Of a stretch of 64,000 bases of DNA, positions 21,305 to 33,280 are shown piece after piece. This DNA is from Himantopus leucocephalus. Taxonomy: Eukaryota > Chordata > Aves > Charadriiformes > Recurvirostridae. The notes below the pieces were generated by a model. That model was not told the DNA's origin. It saw only the letters and a list, made by a program, of their open reading frames with translations, and ran no database searches. The DNA is taken from positions 1,106,835 through 1,170,834 of the forward strand of contig RSEF01000021.1 of assembly GCA_003993805.1 (NCBI GenBank). Reading direction: 5' to 3'. Position numbers and translations under genes: made by a program. Positions within the stretch are counted from its first letter, which is position 1. Each line of letters begins with the position of its first letter.

Positions 21305-24300
21305 TGAGGGTACCTGAACCAGAACTGCACCCTCCTGCCCCACTCCTGCTGGCAAGTGATGGACCAACGCTGCCAAAAGCCTTCCTTCGGGTCAGGGCTC
21401 TCGCCAGCAAAAAGCTGTGAGTACCTTGAGCCGAAAGGCAGATTCAGGTCTCGCAGACTCATCTTATTCTCTGAATTCCCTCCCCTGACGATGCAATAGC
21501 TACCCCATGCTTAGAAAACCATCTTGTTGTAGGTGGCCGGATCAGGTTGGTCAGAGCGTTAACAGCCATCGTCAGTCACTAATCCAGCACTGGTGGTGCC
21601 AGCCAAACACATTTTTCTAACACGAATATCGTCCTGCGCGTCCCTAAGGACCGGGGGCAGACAATACCTGAGCACACGTGCTAGGCGTGCTGCGCTGGGT
21701 TGTGGCCAGATGGAACGTCACCCGGGCTGTCCTCCTGCCACCCCTCCCGCTTGGTAAGTGCTTTCTTTACACTTGCTGCAAGGAGATCAGAAATACCTTC
21801 AGCCTTTCTCAGGAATCTTTTGCAGGATTTGGTTGTAAAAGGAAGACAATGTGAAGACATATTCAACCCAACAGACTTGTTTTGTGCTGGTTACATTATC
21901 AGGAAATCTAATTTCCTGGGAAGAGGCCATCCCATTTTACAGAGACTAAACTGATAAAAACCTCAACTTCTATTTTACTCTATCCAAACCGTGCTTCCTT
22001 TACTGCTGATGGCTAATAACTCCGGTGCGAGCTAGCAGGCTGTCACACGACATACGTCTTGTGGCGGCGTGAGGAGCAGATGCAAACCGGCTGACATTTA
22101 ACTGAAACAAATGCATGATAAGAAAAATCTTGCACTTTTTCCTTGACACAGAAAATGATGCCTGAGGTTCGACGCCTGTTCCGGAGAGAAAGCCATTTAG
22201 GTCGTTCTCCTCCGGCTTTTGCCCCTTCACTAATACGTTAAAGAAAACCACCGAACGATCTTGCAGAGGACTAAGCCCATGGTCTGTATTCACCATCCCC
22301 ACTGCTTTGGAGGTGGGCACATCATTTTATAGCACAGACTGTGAACTCGTGGCCGTTTTTAGTAACCTTTACTGACTTTCACTAAGGGTAGTGCACCATA
22401 TATACGTTCGCATATGCGACAGCCACTTTCCCATCCATCGGGCTGACATGAGATGTCACCGCGGGTGCGGACTGGTGAGAGGGATGCAGTGATAAAGGTG
22501 GCGGCTGCGGGGGTGGCTGGATGGAGAGTCCTTGTGCCAGCGGGCACGGCGGGACAGAAGAGGCATCGCAGTTTCATTAACTGGGGGCAGGCGGCAGCAA
22601 CGCAGGAGATCAGTGCCAGCCGAAGGCAGCCCTTCAAAAGAAAGGGAATAGAGAGACACTTTCGGAAAGAAAAGATCATTTTGAGAACAAAAGCAACCAG
22701 GGTAATAAACGAGACGTTCACAGAGGCCAAAGGACAGCAAGAAAAGCATTCAAAACTGCAGGCACCTGGGAAGTGATTTATCCAAAACACTTATAAAAGT
22801 GTGCCTTAACAGACAAAATACAAAAGCGGCGTAACAAACTGCAGGCCAAAACACTGCATAATAAAAGAAAAAAATTTCTTGCGTTAGAATGAGAGACTTC
22901 AGTCCTGGCAGCACCTGCTATAAGTCCTCTGCTGCCCACGCCAAAACGAACTCCAAATCTCTAAATTCAAATTGTAATTTGCTTCACTAGAAAACTTCCA
23001 ACCCAATCCCCAATTATGCCTCTTCGGCGAGGGTGAAACTTCAGCCGACGGTATAATACATTCACGGACACCTGCAGACCTAATAATTGACCCGGGAGGA
23101 CGTGAATGAGATCAGCACAATTGCGGCACTGCTCCTGCAAGCCTCACTGTCCTACACCAGGAAACAGCTTTGCCACTGCAAGGTGCGTAATTTAATAAAC
23201 CATTAACTCAAACCTGAGGTGAAGTAAATTCAGTGTATTATATATTTCAAAACAGCATTAGAATTCAATTTAAGTGTCACCAAAAGCCTAATCCTTGGTA
23301 TACAGAACATATTAATAAGTGTCTTGGAGCCTGTGGTTTGATTTAATTTCCAGCTGAGCTGTGCTGTCGCATCACTGCAATCCCTGCCGTGAGGATATCT
23401 CGGTGATAGCATCACCGGTCCAAACTGGAGCAGAATCCGCAAAGATGCACGCCGTGCTGCCCAGGTCGCGCACAAGGGCTGTCCCCAGCACATGGCACGA
23501 CTGCAGCGACTGCAGCGCGACAGAGACACTGCCTTCCACCCCCCAAGGCAGGCGGAAAGCGCGAGTGGTGCATCATTCCCACCAGGAGCCAAAAACATAA
23601 AATCTGCTTTCCATTTGTGTGGGAGTCGGCCGTGTTCTGGACTTTTTTATGTCGCCCCTGTAATAACTCCTCTCCATCAGCAGCCCAGGCACGTCCCACG
23701 GCAGTTTGGGAAATGCATCTCTTCTATAAATGACAACAGATTATTTAAGCAACAACTAAAGCACTCTGCTTTTTAGTTTGCTTGCATTAACGTCAGTCTC
23801 CTCATATATCTAGGGAACGAATCCGGGATTTTCTTTAAAATGGTCGAGAGCAATACAAAAATAGCAGACTCCTCGTCTAAAATAAAGTTATGTGTTTGAA
23901 AGGGTTGGAAATTGTTTTTTAATCACTGGCGTCTTTCTTCTGGAATATAATCTGCCGGCTATACATTTTGCTTTTCTATCCAATTTCTCAGGAAAATGCA
24001 GCAAGTGTGTTAATAAATAATTTATAAAAACATTACAAAAGATAAAGCACTCCTGCTAAAATGTTTCCAGCCTCCGTGATACCAGTTCATTTGTAATCCT
24101 CTCCGCCTCCCCGTCGCGGGAACATCAGCAGAGGGTTATTGCTGCCTTTCTCCGCAGTCCCATTTTACTCATCCTGCAGGTGTCAAAACACGTCTTTGTT
24201 TTGAAGGTATCCGGACCGATAAAGGGTATGGCCCAGCCTGAGCCGCCAGCTCTGGTTTATCTACTACAGATTTTTGTCACAAAAAGCGTTTTTCAGGAAA

Positions 24301-24834
24301 GCAACATCCTGATTTATTTTGGTGGTCTTGCGTGCGAGGATGGATGTAAAGCGCAGATGTGCCGTGGGCTCTCCTGAAAAAGAGGGCTCTTGTGGATGCT
24401 GTTCCCTCCAGTGTTTGGTCCATCCCCGAACAGCGAACGGGACGTGCCTCCTGTGGAACCAAACGGTGACTCCGGCGCACGGTGCGCGGGACAGCTTCGC
24501 TCTTAGGAAGGGGACGGAGACGGTTGGGAGGAAGACAGCTTGTGATGAGCTCTGCCAGATGGAATTTAATTTTAGTGAAGCTGAAGACTCTACGAGAAGC
24601 TAACATTAGTGAGCAAGTAAAACTTGAAGGAGAAAAAATTAAGCAAGAATAGCCTTCGACTTGAATAGGTCCTGTGGTGGTCTATCAAAAAAAGACTGTA
24701 AGACTGACGGTGGGTTTCCATGGACGCAGCTGCTCTGACAGCAACTCCGGGGATGACAAGGCAAGTGGAAAACACAGTATTACTCAACGGGACCCCCCAG
24801 GCGAACCAGATCTGGCACCCCCCAAGCCCTCCGG
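21305..24834. other. Non-coding block
   Basis: No gene is supported. A 12-bp palindrome TCGCATATGCGA with two CpGs lies at 22408-22419. Frames of 94-143 codons at 22359-22790 and 23230-23776 occur on both strands at once and are judged spurious. 23800-24080 is AT-rich. Confidence 0.5.
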
Positions 24835-25310
24835 GCTCTCGGCCCTGCAGGGCTCCGCGCCGCTGCGCCCGTCCTGGCCTGGGCCGCCCACGCCGACGGC
24901 GCTCTGCCGGCCCAAAACTGTGCAGAACAGGCAGGCACCCTCAGGCGAGCAGCCTGACCGGGAGGAGCCGCGCACCGGCAGGCGGCGAGCCGGAGAGGGC
25001 AGCGGGCGGCCCAGGCACAGGAGCCCAGCTGCGAGCGACCCCGTCTCCGGCCGGCACGACCCACGGGGTGCGGGAGCTCCCCTGTTCCCTGCAGAGCGCA
25101 GCGGACGTTCCGAGGCAGCGAGCGGACGCGAGCGCTGGGGAGAAGAGGGCGGCTGTCACCGCCGGTGACTCTCAGTGCCCATCACCCGAGCTGGCAGCGA
25201 CAGCGGCCCCGGGCGCCCCGGGAGACGCAGGAGCGAGCGGGAGGGCGATGCGGGGAGCGGAGCGGCAGCAGCTGTCCCCTCTCAAAGAGAAACGGCTCCG
25301 CTCAGGTTGC
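24835..25310. promoter_or_regulatory. CpG island (large)
   Basis: About 55 CpGs counted by eye over 480 bp, the longest uninterrupted CpG island in the window. Overlapping frames of 164 and 197 codons (24674-25168 and 24720-25313) and several minus-strand frames reflect the rarity of stop codons in such DNA; their translations are low-complexity Arg/Pro/Ala/Gly. No TATA box was seen. It may be a promoter of an unannotated transcript or an orphan island. Confidence 0.6.
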
Positions 25311-27705
25311 TGATGCTGAAGGCAAAGGAGAGAGGTCTTCCGGCAAGGCAGCGTCGTGGCTTCTGCTTCATTTTTATTTCGCTAAAACACCGGAGTACAG
25401 CAGAGCACAACATGAACTGTTATTGTTAAAGCTATCTCTGACGAAGTTTTGGAGCATTCGTGCTAAACGTAACTTGAGCTTTATGCAATGTGCAGAGCCA
25501 CAAATAGTCTCCTTCAAACCCGTTTAACTATTCGTCCCACTGCGAAACAGAGCTTTGCCGAGGGCGATCCCGGCGGAGGCCGCGGCTTGTCGAGACCGGC
25601 AGCCGGGCACCAGGCTAACGCGGCCAGCAGCTTCCCTCCCCTAACCAAGAGGAATGAAAAGCGCTACGGTGTTTGCAAGGAGGCGCAGCTAACACCTCTC
25701 TTACATTGTTTCCCTGAAAGGCATTTTCAGGAGTAAATATCTGTTAGAAACATGACAAAAACCATCACTGAAATAACGAAAACAGAAAATTATTAAAAAA
25801 GAGTTAACAAAACTCTTGGAATTTCAGTTGAACTGAGCAATATTCTTTGCACAGTTCCACTGATTCCAGGCGTATTTCAGATCTTTAACGATCCCTGAAT
25901 AACGTGATGGGAAGTCCCGAGACGCGGCTGTCCCTGTGACGGCAAGGCAGCAGAGACACGGCGAGGAGCACCGTGCCTTCAAAAAGAGCTGGCGAGGAGA
26001 TGAAAGGAGAGAAAGGGGAGAGCAGTCTTTCAGAAAGACCGCGTCAAAGGAATACTAAGGAAGCCTGAAAAGGGTATCTACAACTTTTTCATTCTCCCAA
26101 AATGCTTTTGCACAGGGAAGCATCGTGAAGGCCAGCAGAGACGCAAGGGGAGTGACTGCTGTCTCCTGCCGACTCCTGCCCAGAGTGGGTATCGAAAGTG
26201 CCTCTTCTGTTGCAGCTCAGAGCCAAACTGATGCAAAAGACAATTCTGCTCTCCTGGCAGCGCCGTGTGCTCCCACCACACTTACTGCCTTCTCTCACAG
26301 CACAGCTCCATGTGCACACTTTGCACTAAAAATAGGAATCCCAGGCAATTAAAGCACGGCTGCTCGCAAGGTCTGTTCTGTCAATACCCACCTGTCGGTG
26401 GGAGGTCCTTCTCTGGTCCTGCAGAAATAATCCTTTCCAAAGAGACGCCCGTAGTGAGGAGGCACTGAGGTGGAGGTGTCTGAGAAGAGTCACCGGGCGC
26501 TCAGGTTAGCTTCTCCCTACCACACACCACCACCGAAGGAGACGCCGAAGCTCACGTCGGAGGAGAGCACTGGAGAGTGTTACAGCAGATAGGAAACACC
26601 CGAGCCTTTGGAAAGTACGGCATTTTGAACATGAGAAAGGCAGGACCTTTTCTTTCTTTCGACCTTGTTTGTGGCCGCATTTTAGGAATGCGGGAGTTTC
26701 TCTGTCCGTTCGATATCGTGCTCCATCTCGGCTGGGGCTCTGCCTGCGACGCGCTCTGCACTTTCCAGCAGAAGTTAACACTTGGATACCCACTGCCTCT
26801 GACCATACAATAACAATAAATAGTGCTTTACACCACCTTACATTTATATTCTCTTCTGGATTTCCTTAGCTTTATGGCAAGCGCTGAGTAACAGCCTCTG
26901 CAAGGGGGCAGAGACTGTACATGAAGACACTGCAAAAGCAAATAGCACTAAAGGCCATAGGTCCCGGAGTGCCTCCACCACAGGTCGCGAGCGCCATCGC
27001 TACCGTCACTGCTGGACGGGATCCTGGACCTCGCACCCTTCAGTCGCTGCCCCAAGGTCACCCAGCCCATCCGCGCTGTGATGCTGCGGGGCGTCACAGC
27101 GGCGTGCTCAGGATGCTGAACCACGCTACTACTGGTTAGGTACCCCGTGCCATCCTCTGCTGTACTTCAATACACGCTTAATTTCATCATATAGGCTAAA
27201 ATTCACTTTGGGAAAATGTGCTAGTGTAGCAGCAACAGTTTATATTCCCGTTAGAAAAAAATGCAGAGGCTCGTTATGCCGAGAACGTAACTCACACCTT
27301 GCTCCCCAACAATATGGGACCGATCTAAAGTGCCCATGTACAGCGCACGATCTTCAATGCTTTATTGCCCCGTCATTTCTATTTCACCCAAATGAAAAAT
27401 AAAACCCCATTACTAAGAAAAAGTCTCAGGAATTTTTATGAGATTGTAATGCTTCCAATTTATGTTGAAAAAGACCAAAATCCTCAAGCTGTCCGTTGCT
27501 CCTCCAGCCAGCGACGCAGAAGATGCTGCTGACATGGCGCAGCACAAGCCATCAGACAGGGCAATGCCCCTCTGCTGCGGCGCCATCAAACACAAATGGG
27601 AAGGTTTTCCCCTTGCTTAGGACATAATGGAAAATTTGAGGAAAAAAATGATGGAATGAACACCAAATATCCGGCAGGACAGCTGCAGACCTCACGTGAA
27701 ATGTT
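25311..27705. other. Non-coding block
   Basis: No gene is supported. There is a MEF2 consensus at 26326-26335. 25870-25920 has a weak likeness to the tail of a CR1 element (AGATCTTTAACGATCCCT), too short to call. Nothing else stands out. Confidence 0.5.
26326..26335. promoter_or_regulatory. MEF2-like site
   Basis: CTAAAAATAG exactly matches the MEF2 consensus YTAWWWWTAR. Isolated, with no other muscle or neural motif noticed next to it. Confidence 0.2.
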
Positions 27706-27732
27706 TTAACTGATTTTCAGTTAAACTGAAAA
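27706..27732. repeat. Two overlapping palindromes with MYB-like cores
   Basis: TTAACTG (27706-27712) pairs with CAGTTAA (27718-27724) across a 5-nt loop. TTTTCAGTT (27714-27722) pairs with AACTGAAAA (27724-27732) around one central base. The two hairpins share bases and cannot form together. Both contain TAACTG or CAGTTA, the MYB recognition core. Confidence 0.6.
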
Positions 27733-30700
27733 CTTTCTGCTCACAGCTTTCACATGAGCTGTGTTTTTGGAAGGGAACACCCAGGGAACATCAAGCGTCA
27801 GTGTAGACATTAATAGTAATAAACAGCTGAACATTAAAATGTATCAGAAGGAAGAATCCAGGAAAAAACAGTTTAAAGATAAAATATTGCAGACGCTAAA
27901 ATTTAAGTCTCTGGCACTAAATCAGTGCTTATGGACACTCCGCAAGGTACAGCTGGCGCGTGCATAACCACATGATGGAGACCACATGATTAAAGACCGC
28001 TAACAGAATACTGCCCAGCTGGAGTGTCCCCTTCAGCATCTCCCACTTACTCCTTCCAGGACAGACGTCTCGTCCAGACATCACCACTGGTATCACTCTG
28101 ATGTCCCCCGACTCTCCCCGGCCATTTTCTATCCCGTGGTAAAGCATCCCAGTGACTCCTGTGGCGGCTGAGAACACCCCGCGAGTGTGCAAGCAATGTG
28201 CAAGCAAGATGAAAAGCGATTTTTTTCCTGAAGCTGCTACAGGACTGGATTATCACACTTCAGCAATTACTGCAAACGCCCGACTCAGGAGGGGCTCCGA
28301 GGGGCTCCGGCGTCTCCCCGTGCCCGGCGCAGCTCAGCCTGCGTCCCGCTCTGCTTCTCCGCCTCACCTGCGAGAACACGGCCGCTTACACACTTTTTCG
28401 TCAATTCTGAATTATTGAGTGAGCAGTTAATGCGCATACCATGTGAAACAGGTATCTGCCTAGATATGGCTCGGGAATGCTTGTTAGCCTTAATGTGTTC
28501 GATTGGCCGAGATGAACAGGTAAACACCAACAGGCTGAACACCCCTGTCCACGCGTATCGGTATTCCCTGCGCTTCCCATTCCCACGAGCATCTTTATCA
28601 AGAAAATCTCACCTGTGCAAATGCTATTGGCAAACAAACAAGCTAATGAACATTCTTTGAACAAACGCATGGGCTTTACTTGAATATGTGATCATAATTA
28701 ATGTTATTTTATTCCAGTTTTTCTATAGCTGCATGGGAGGATGTCCTATCACGTCAGCAGCACTGTTGAATATTCCCAATCTCGCCTTGCTGTGACTGTT
28801 GCTGTTATTAAATTACTGCAGAAAGTGGGGAGTCATTCAAAAAACCAAACAGTAACATTAATGAAACCTGAGTGCCTAAAATGCACATTTTCCCTATATT
28901 TAGGCAAACAATTACAGAAAAGATGGCAATATTAGAAGTTCTGTCCCATGTCACAAAGAACTAACATTTAGCCACTGTCTATATTCATAAGAAGTTTTTA
29001 GCATGATCCTATAGCACAGTTTATGTACTTCTTCATTAAGGAAAAGGACAACACTTTTTTTCAGTGTATTACTTCCCATAACCATAGCACCTTAACATCA
29101 GCACTAAAAAAGATATCAGAATCTGCTGAAGGCAGGATGGAAAACGATGACTGTCCAACAAACCCAGAGTCTCCAGCTGTATGGCACAAGCGTGGAAGAG
29201 AGCAAGAGAGGCATCGCTGTTCACGGGTAAAGATGAAGCCCGCCTCCAGTAACCTTTGCAAACAGCCGCCAGCGCCGGGAGCCTGGCAGCTAGATTAATT
29301 TTAAATTCCTGGGGTGCCAATTACCAATCCGCAGAAGGGAACGCTGCATTTTGCTGCTCAGCTGTGCCAATGTTTGAAAATCGTCTAGATCTGAGAATCC
29401 ACATTTTCCCTGCATTAGTCATTACGAGTACAAACAGGGCTTTTTTCTTCTTCTTTTTCCATTGACAGAAAATCTGGTGCCATTTTGAAGGTCTGAACGC
29501 GCACGGCACGGGTGTTGGTGCCCGCACGTCCCGCTGGCAGACGAGCCAACGCACCCCGCGGCAGTGTCTGCATGCGGAAGCCCTTCCAGGCGCCCGGGGA
29601 CCTACCATCACTCATGCCTAAAAAAAGGCTTCAGCAGCATCGTTCTGCACTTGGCTGTCTGCGAACAGCTGGGGGACTGCTTCTTTTAGGAAGCTAACAG
29701 GTAATGCAGAAAAATTTTTTTAAATGTGCTAGTGAAGAGTGCTCCCCAGCGCCCCTGGTGATGACGACCCCGAGGCCACCCGCATCCTCAGCCCTGTCCC
29801 TTCCTCTGCCTGTCAGTCACAGCATCAGAAAATGGAAAGAAAAATATGAGAACCCAATGTAGGAAACCACCACCACTGCCTTGGTCACGCTTCCTTCACT
29901 CAGCGCCAAGAGGTCCACGTGAGCGGCTGCCAGCGCCCAGGGCTGGACCGTCTCCTGCAGGACACTGCAATGCTTGCTCGGCAATTACACCATCTATTAA
30001 AAATATTAAAGGTGTTTGGGGTAAGGCAGCATTTAAAATCCATTACCAAGAAAGCTCGAAATGTCTCAAAAATGCGAAACCCCTTCAGAATGGAGAGAAG
30101 GAGACCTGAGCTGCGCTGCCCCGTACAGCAGATGTGCCGTCGCAATCGCTCGGTGCCAGCCTGCCATCGGTCACCGTGCCGCAGGCTCTGCCCACGGCAG
30201 GATGACGTCTCCCACACAGACTCGGAAAACTGCATTTTGCCTGCGGATGGTCCAAGCTGACTGGTTTTCATTGCTTATCCCTTTGACCAGTCTTCAGGGA
30301 GAAGGCATGTTGCGTCCATCATAAACGACAACGCAGAGCTGTTTAAGTAAGAAATCGGATACACCACTGCAATTAATGGCTGCGGCACAGTATAAACACA
30401 CAAGAGAGACTGCTGGTCTCTGTGGCTTGTTTGAGTCTTGGCCTTGACGCTGAATCGCTAGTCAGAAAAGATCAAGAACAATTGCATGGGGATTTTTAAT
30501 CAATATCTAACCTGACAATAGGATTTGGAGGAAGATCATCCCATAAAACGCAGGCGGCATCACAGACTAATTGTATTTACTTCCTATTGACCAGAGGCTC
30601 GCAGGCAGAGCGCTCCGTATCCCAGGAAGGTACTACAGGTCTCTCTCAGAAAGGTGGTACCCGTTTGCCTCTGTGAACTAAAAAGCCAAACAATTTGCTG

Positions 30701-33204
30701 GAGGCTCATGTCCCTGTTTGTACCTGTTTTGGAATACCACAGTCATTTATTGGGTGGTGTTGAAGTGGATAACTCTGAAGCAGATGCCCAAAATACCTTC
30801 TTCCTCTCTCTTTCTGGTCTCACTCCCCCTAAATTCACTGTGGAACTGAACAGAAGCATTGTGCAGACGTTAGAAAAGCTTCATCGGTTCTTGGCCAGCT
30901 CTTTTCTCTCCGGCTGCATGACCGTGAGCGCACGACTGAGGGATGCCCACTTGTGCCTGGGAGATGGCGCCATGAATCACAGATCCCTACTCCTCCCACA
31001 GCCAAGGCACAACGCGTCCTTGGTTCTGAACACCAGTACCCTACACCCACAGCGAGGTCTCCTGCATCGCATTTTATAAATTGGCTTGTAAGAAACCTAC
31101 TTCCCATCCACTCATCAGAGCAAAGATGCCCAAACGCCGACACACACCCTCCGAACGTGGACGAGCCGGACCCCAGGGTAGAGCTAAGGAGACGCTGTGG
31201 TGCTGCAATGCAGCTCATTAGAGACAAGCTTGCTAACTGCCGCACCAGCCGAGGCCAGCGATACTTCTAGGTAGCAGGCAACAAAAATAAAAAGAAATAC
31301 AAAGCTCGCAATTAAGGATAAGAGGGGTGACCTACGAGGGGAGGACCTCTGGGGGGACAAGCACCGGCTGGGCAGCCCTCACTGGAGCAGGATCTGGGGA
31401 CTGCCCGTGGTCGGGGAGCACGCGGGCTACGCGAGCGTCGCGCAGGCTGCTGCGTAACGGCTCGAAATCACGGGAAATTTCCTGACGGAAAGATGGGCAA
31501 AGCTACAAAATACTGTCTCAAAGGTAATGGAAAAAGCTTTGCGGTTTGGGAGTGAACCTCCCTAAAGGTCACAGCCCAATTTTAGGTTGGAGCTCAGCAG
31601 TTTGATTTTGCGTCATCTGTTCCTCGTGGGATCTAATAGGAAGGACTCTGCTGTCTGCCCTGAATTTCTTCAGAAACAGGGGCCTGCCCTAACATTTTCC
31701 GTTTATGAGAAAACATTTCATGAGCTGAGCTGCCCTTCAGGGATGCTGGAAACTCCCGGCACCTGCGGTGGCTGCGCCTGGGCTGAGGGCTGCTTGCAGA
31801 CCGGTGACGACGGGGGGACCTGCGGCACCTTCTGACCCTCCGCAGTACCGGTACCTCCCCGAGCTCCCGGGGCGCTGGATGGAGGATGCTTCCACCAAGC
31901 CCCAGCCCGAACTCCTGCGCTGCGTGGGCAAGAGCAGAGGAACCGAGTGACCTGCTGTTCTGCCCGCCGCGGTCCCCTCTGCCGCCACAGGGACACCCGG
32001 CACAGGGGCTGGCTCGGGAAGCACCACCGTGCCGTGCCGGCAGTTATTCAGAGGGAATTCAGAGTTTCCTTTGAATTCTCGTGTCACACCATCCGTCACA
32101 GGCACTGGCAAAGACGGATGCTGAACAACAACGTGAGCAGCTGTGTGCCGCTCCGGGCAAACCGGACCGTAAGTTTAGAGGTTTTGCTCAGTTTGGCGCA
32201 CTGAACCGTGAACATTTAATGGCTCCTTTAGCTGCACCTACACCCCGCTCCCCCTCTTCTCGCTGCGCGCTGCATCCGACCACAGATGCAGGTCAGGACC
32301 TTGACTGCAGGGAAAAGCGCTAAATGCTGCAGGATCGATGTGGTCGCGCTGCGTTTTCAGTGGAGTCACAGCTTTCTGCCGTGGAGGTGAAATACTGCTC
32401 CCACCGCTACAGCCACACGTTGGCCCCTTTACTTACACACGGCATTTACAGGCAGAGGATGCAAACAGAGCTGAGACGCACACAAACATCACGGGGCACA
32501 GTGGCATTTTGTGCACGTTCCCTTTGTGTCCACGGTGTGGGCACTGTCCTCTGTGGGCCGTGGGGCATCTTTCATGCGGCAGTGACAGCAACAGCACCTT
32601 CTTTTTTAATATGGAAGTGCAATTGCAAAACCCGGGGGAAAAAGGGATTATTTTCCATTTGCTTCTTGAAACAGATGTCACTTTCCTCAGACCTGTTTGT
32701 TTTCAGGACTGCAGGGGTTTAATCTTTAAGACAATAATATTATTACAGTATGTGTCAAATGCTGTTTTCTAACAAAAGAAAACAAATTGCTTCCACTTTG
32801 TCAGCATCAGTAACCAGTCAATAATATGAATAGCTTTGCAAAGGGAGGGTTAGCATCTCCGTCCACCCCAGGCAAAGTCCCACACGTGAACCCGAGCACC
32901 CCCACCGCAGCCCAAGGAGCCCTGGGGGGGCACAGGCACTACCCAAACCCTGCAGAAACAAGAGCAAAACTCTGCTCGACTCCTCCAGGGGCTTCGCTGT
33001 GCCCACAACAGGCAGAAGAAAAATCATGGAGTGACGCTGAAAAACTCCCTCGAGAGTAAACTCCCCACCGGAGGAAAGCAGATCACCGCAAGGCTGCCCA
33101 CAAGGTTCACCCCAAATTCCAACACAGCCACAGGGCTGATTTCTCCCCGATGCCATTGCGCGCCGGCACAGCAGTCGGCTTCCCGAGCTCCTGTGCCTGC
33201 CTCG
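27733..33204. other. Non-coding block
   Basis: No gene is supported. The 141-codon plus-strand frame at 30654-31079 was examined and resembles no family. 28284-28310 has a short GGGGCTCCG tandem. 28500-28530 holds GTAAACA, a FOX-type word. 29438-29468 is a pyrimidine tract ending in CAG that looks like a splice acceptor but has no supported exon. YY1-like GATGGCGCCAT is at 30964-30974. Confidence 0.5.
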
Positions 33205-33280
33205 CTTCAGAATGGGAAACACAGCTGAAAACCTGAAAGTCTTCAGGATGGGAAGACCCAGCTGAAAACCTTAAAAAAGT
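33205..33280. repeat. 36-bp tandem duplication, two copies
   Basis: A unit beginning CTTCAGAATGGGAA at 33205 repeats at 33241 as CTTCAGGATGGGAA; both continue into a shared CAGCTGAAAACCT core with a few substitutions and one 1-bp indel. About 85% identity by eye. It is a local duplication of unknown age. Confidence 0.8.

Noticed and set aside
24674..25313. Frames of 164 and 197 codons in the 24.8-kb CpG island
   Set aside because: Multiple overlapping frames on both strands in stop-poor DNA; no domain.
29438..29468. Pyrimidine tract plus CAG resembling a splice acceptor
   Set aside because: No matching donor at exon distance and no coding or conserved exon downstream; chance acceptors are common in introns.
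30654..31079. 141-codon plus-strand frame in less GC-rich DNA
   Set aside because: Considered as a possible exon because its translation is not low-complexity, but no family match is recognised and no splice sites frame it.
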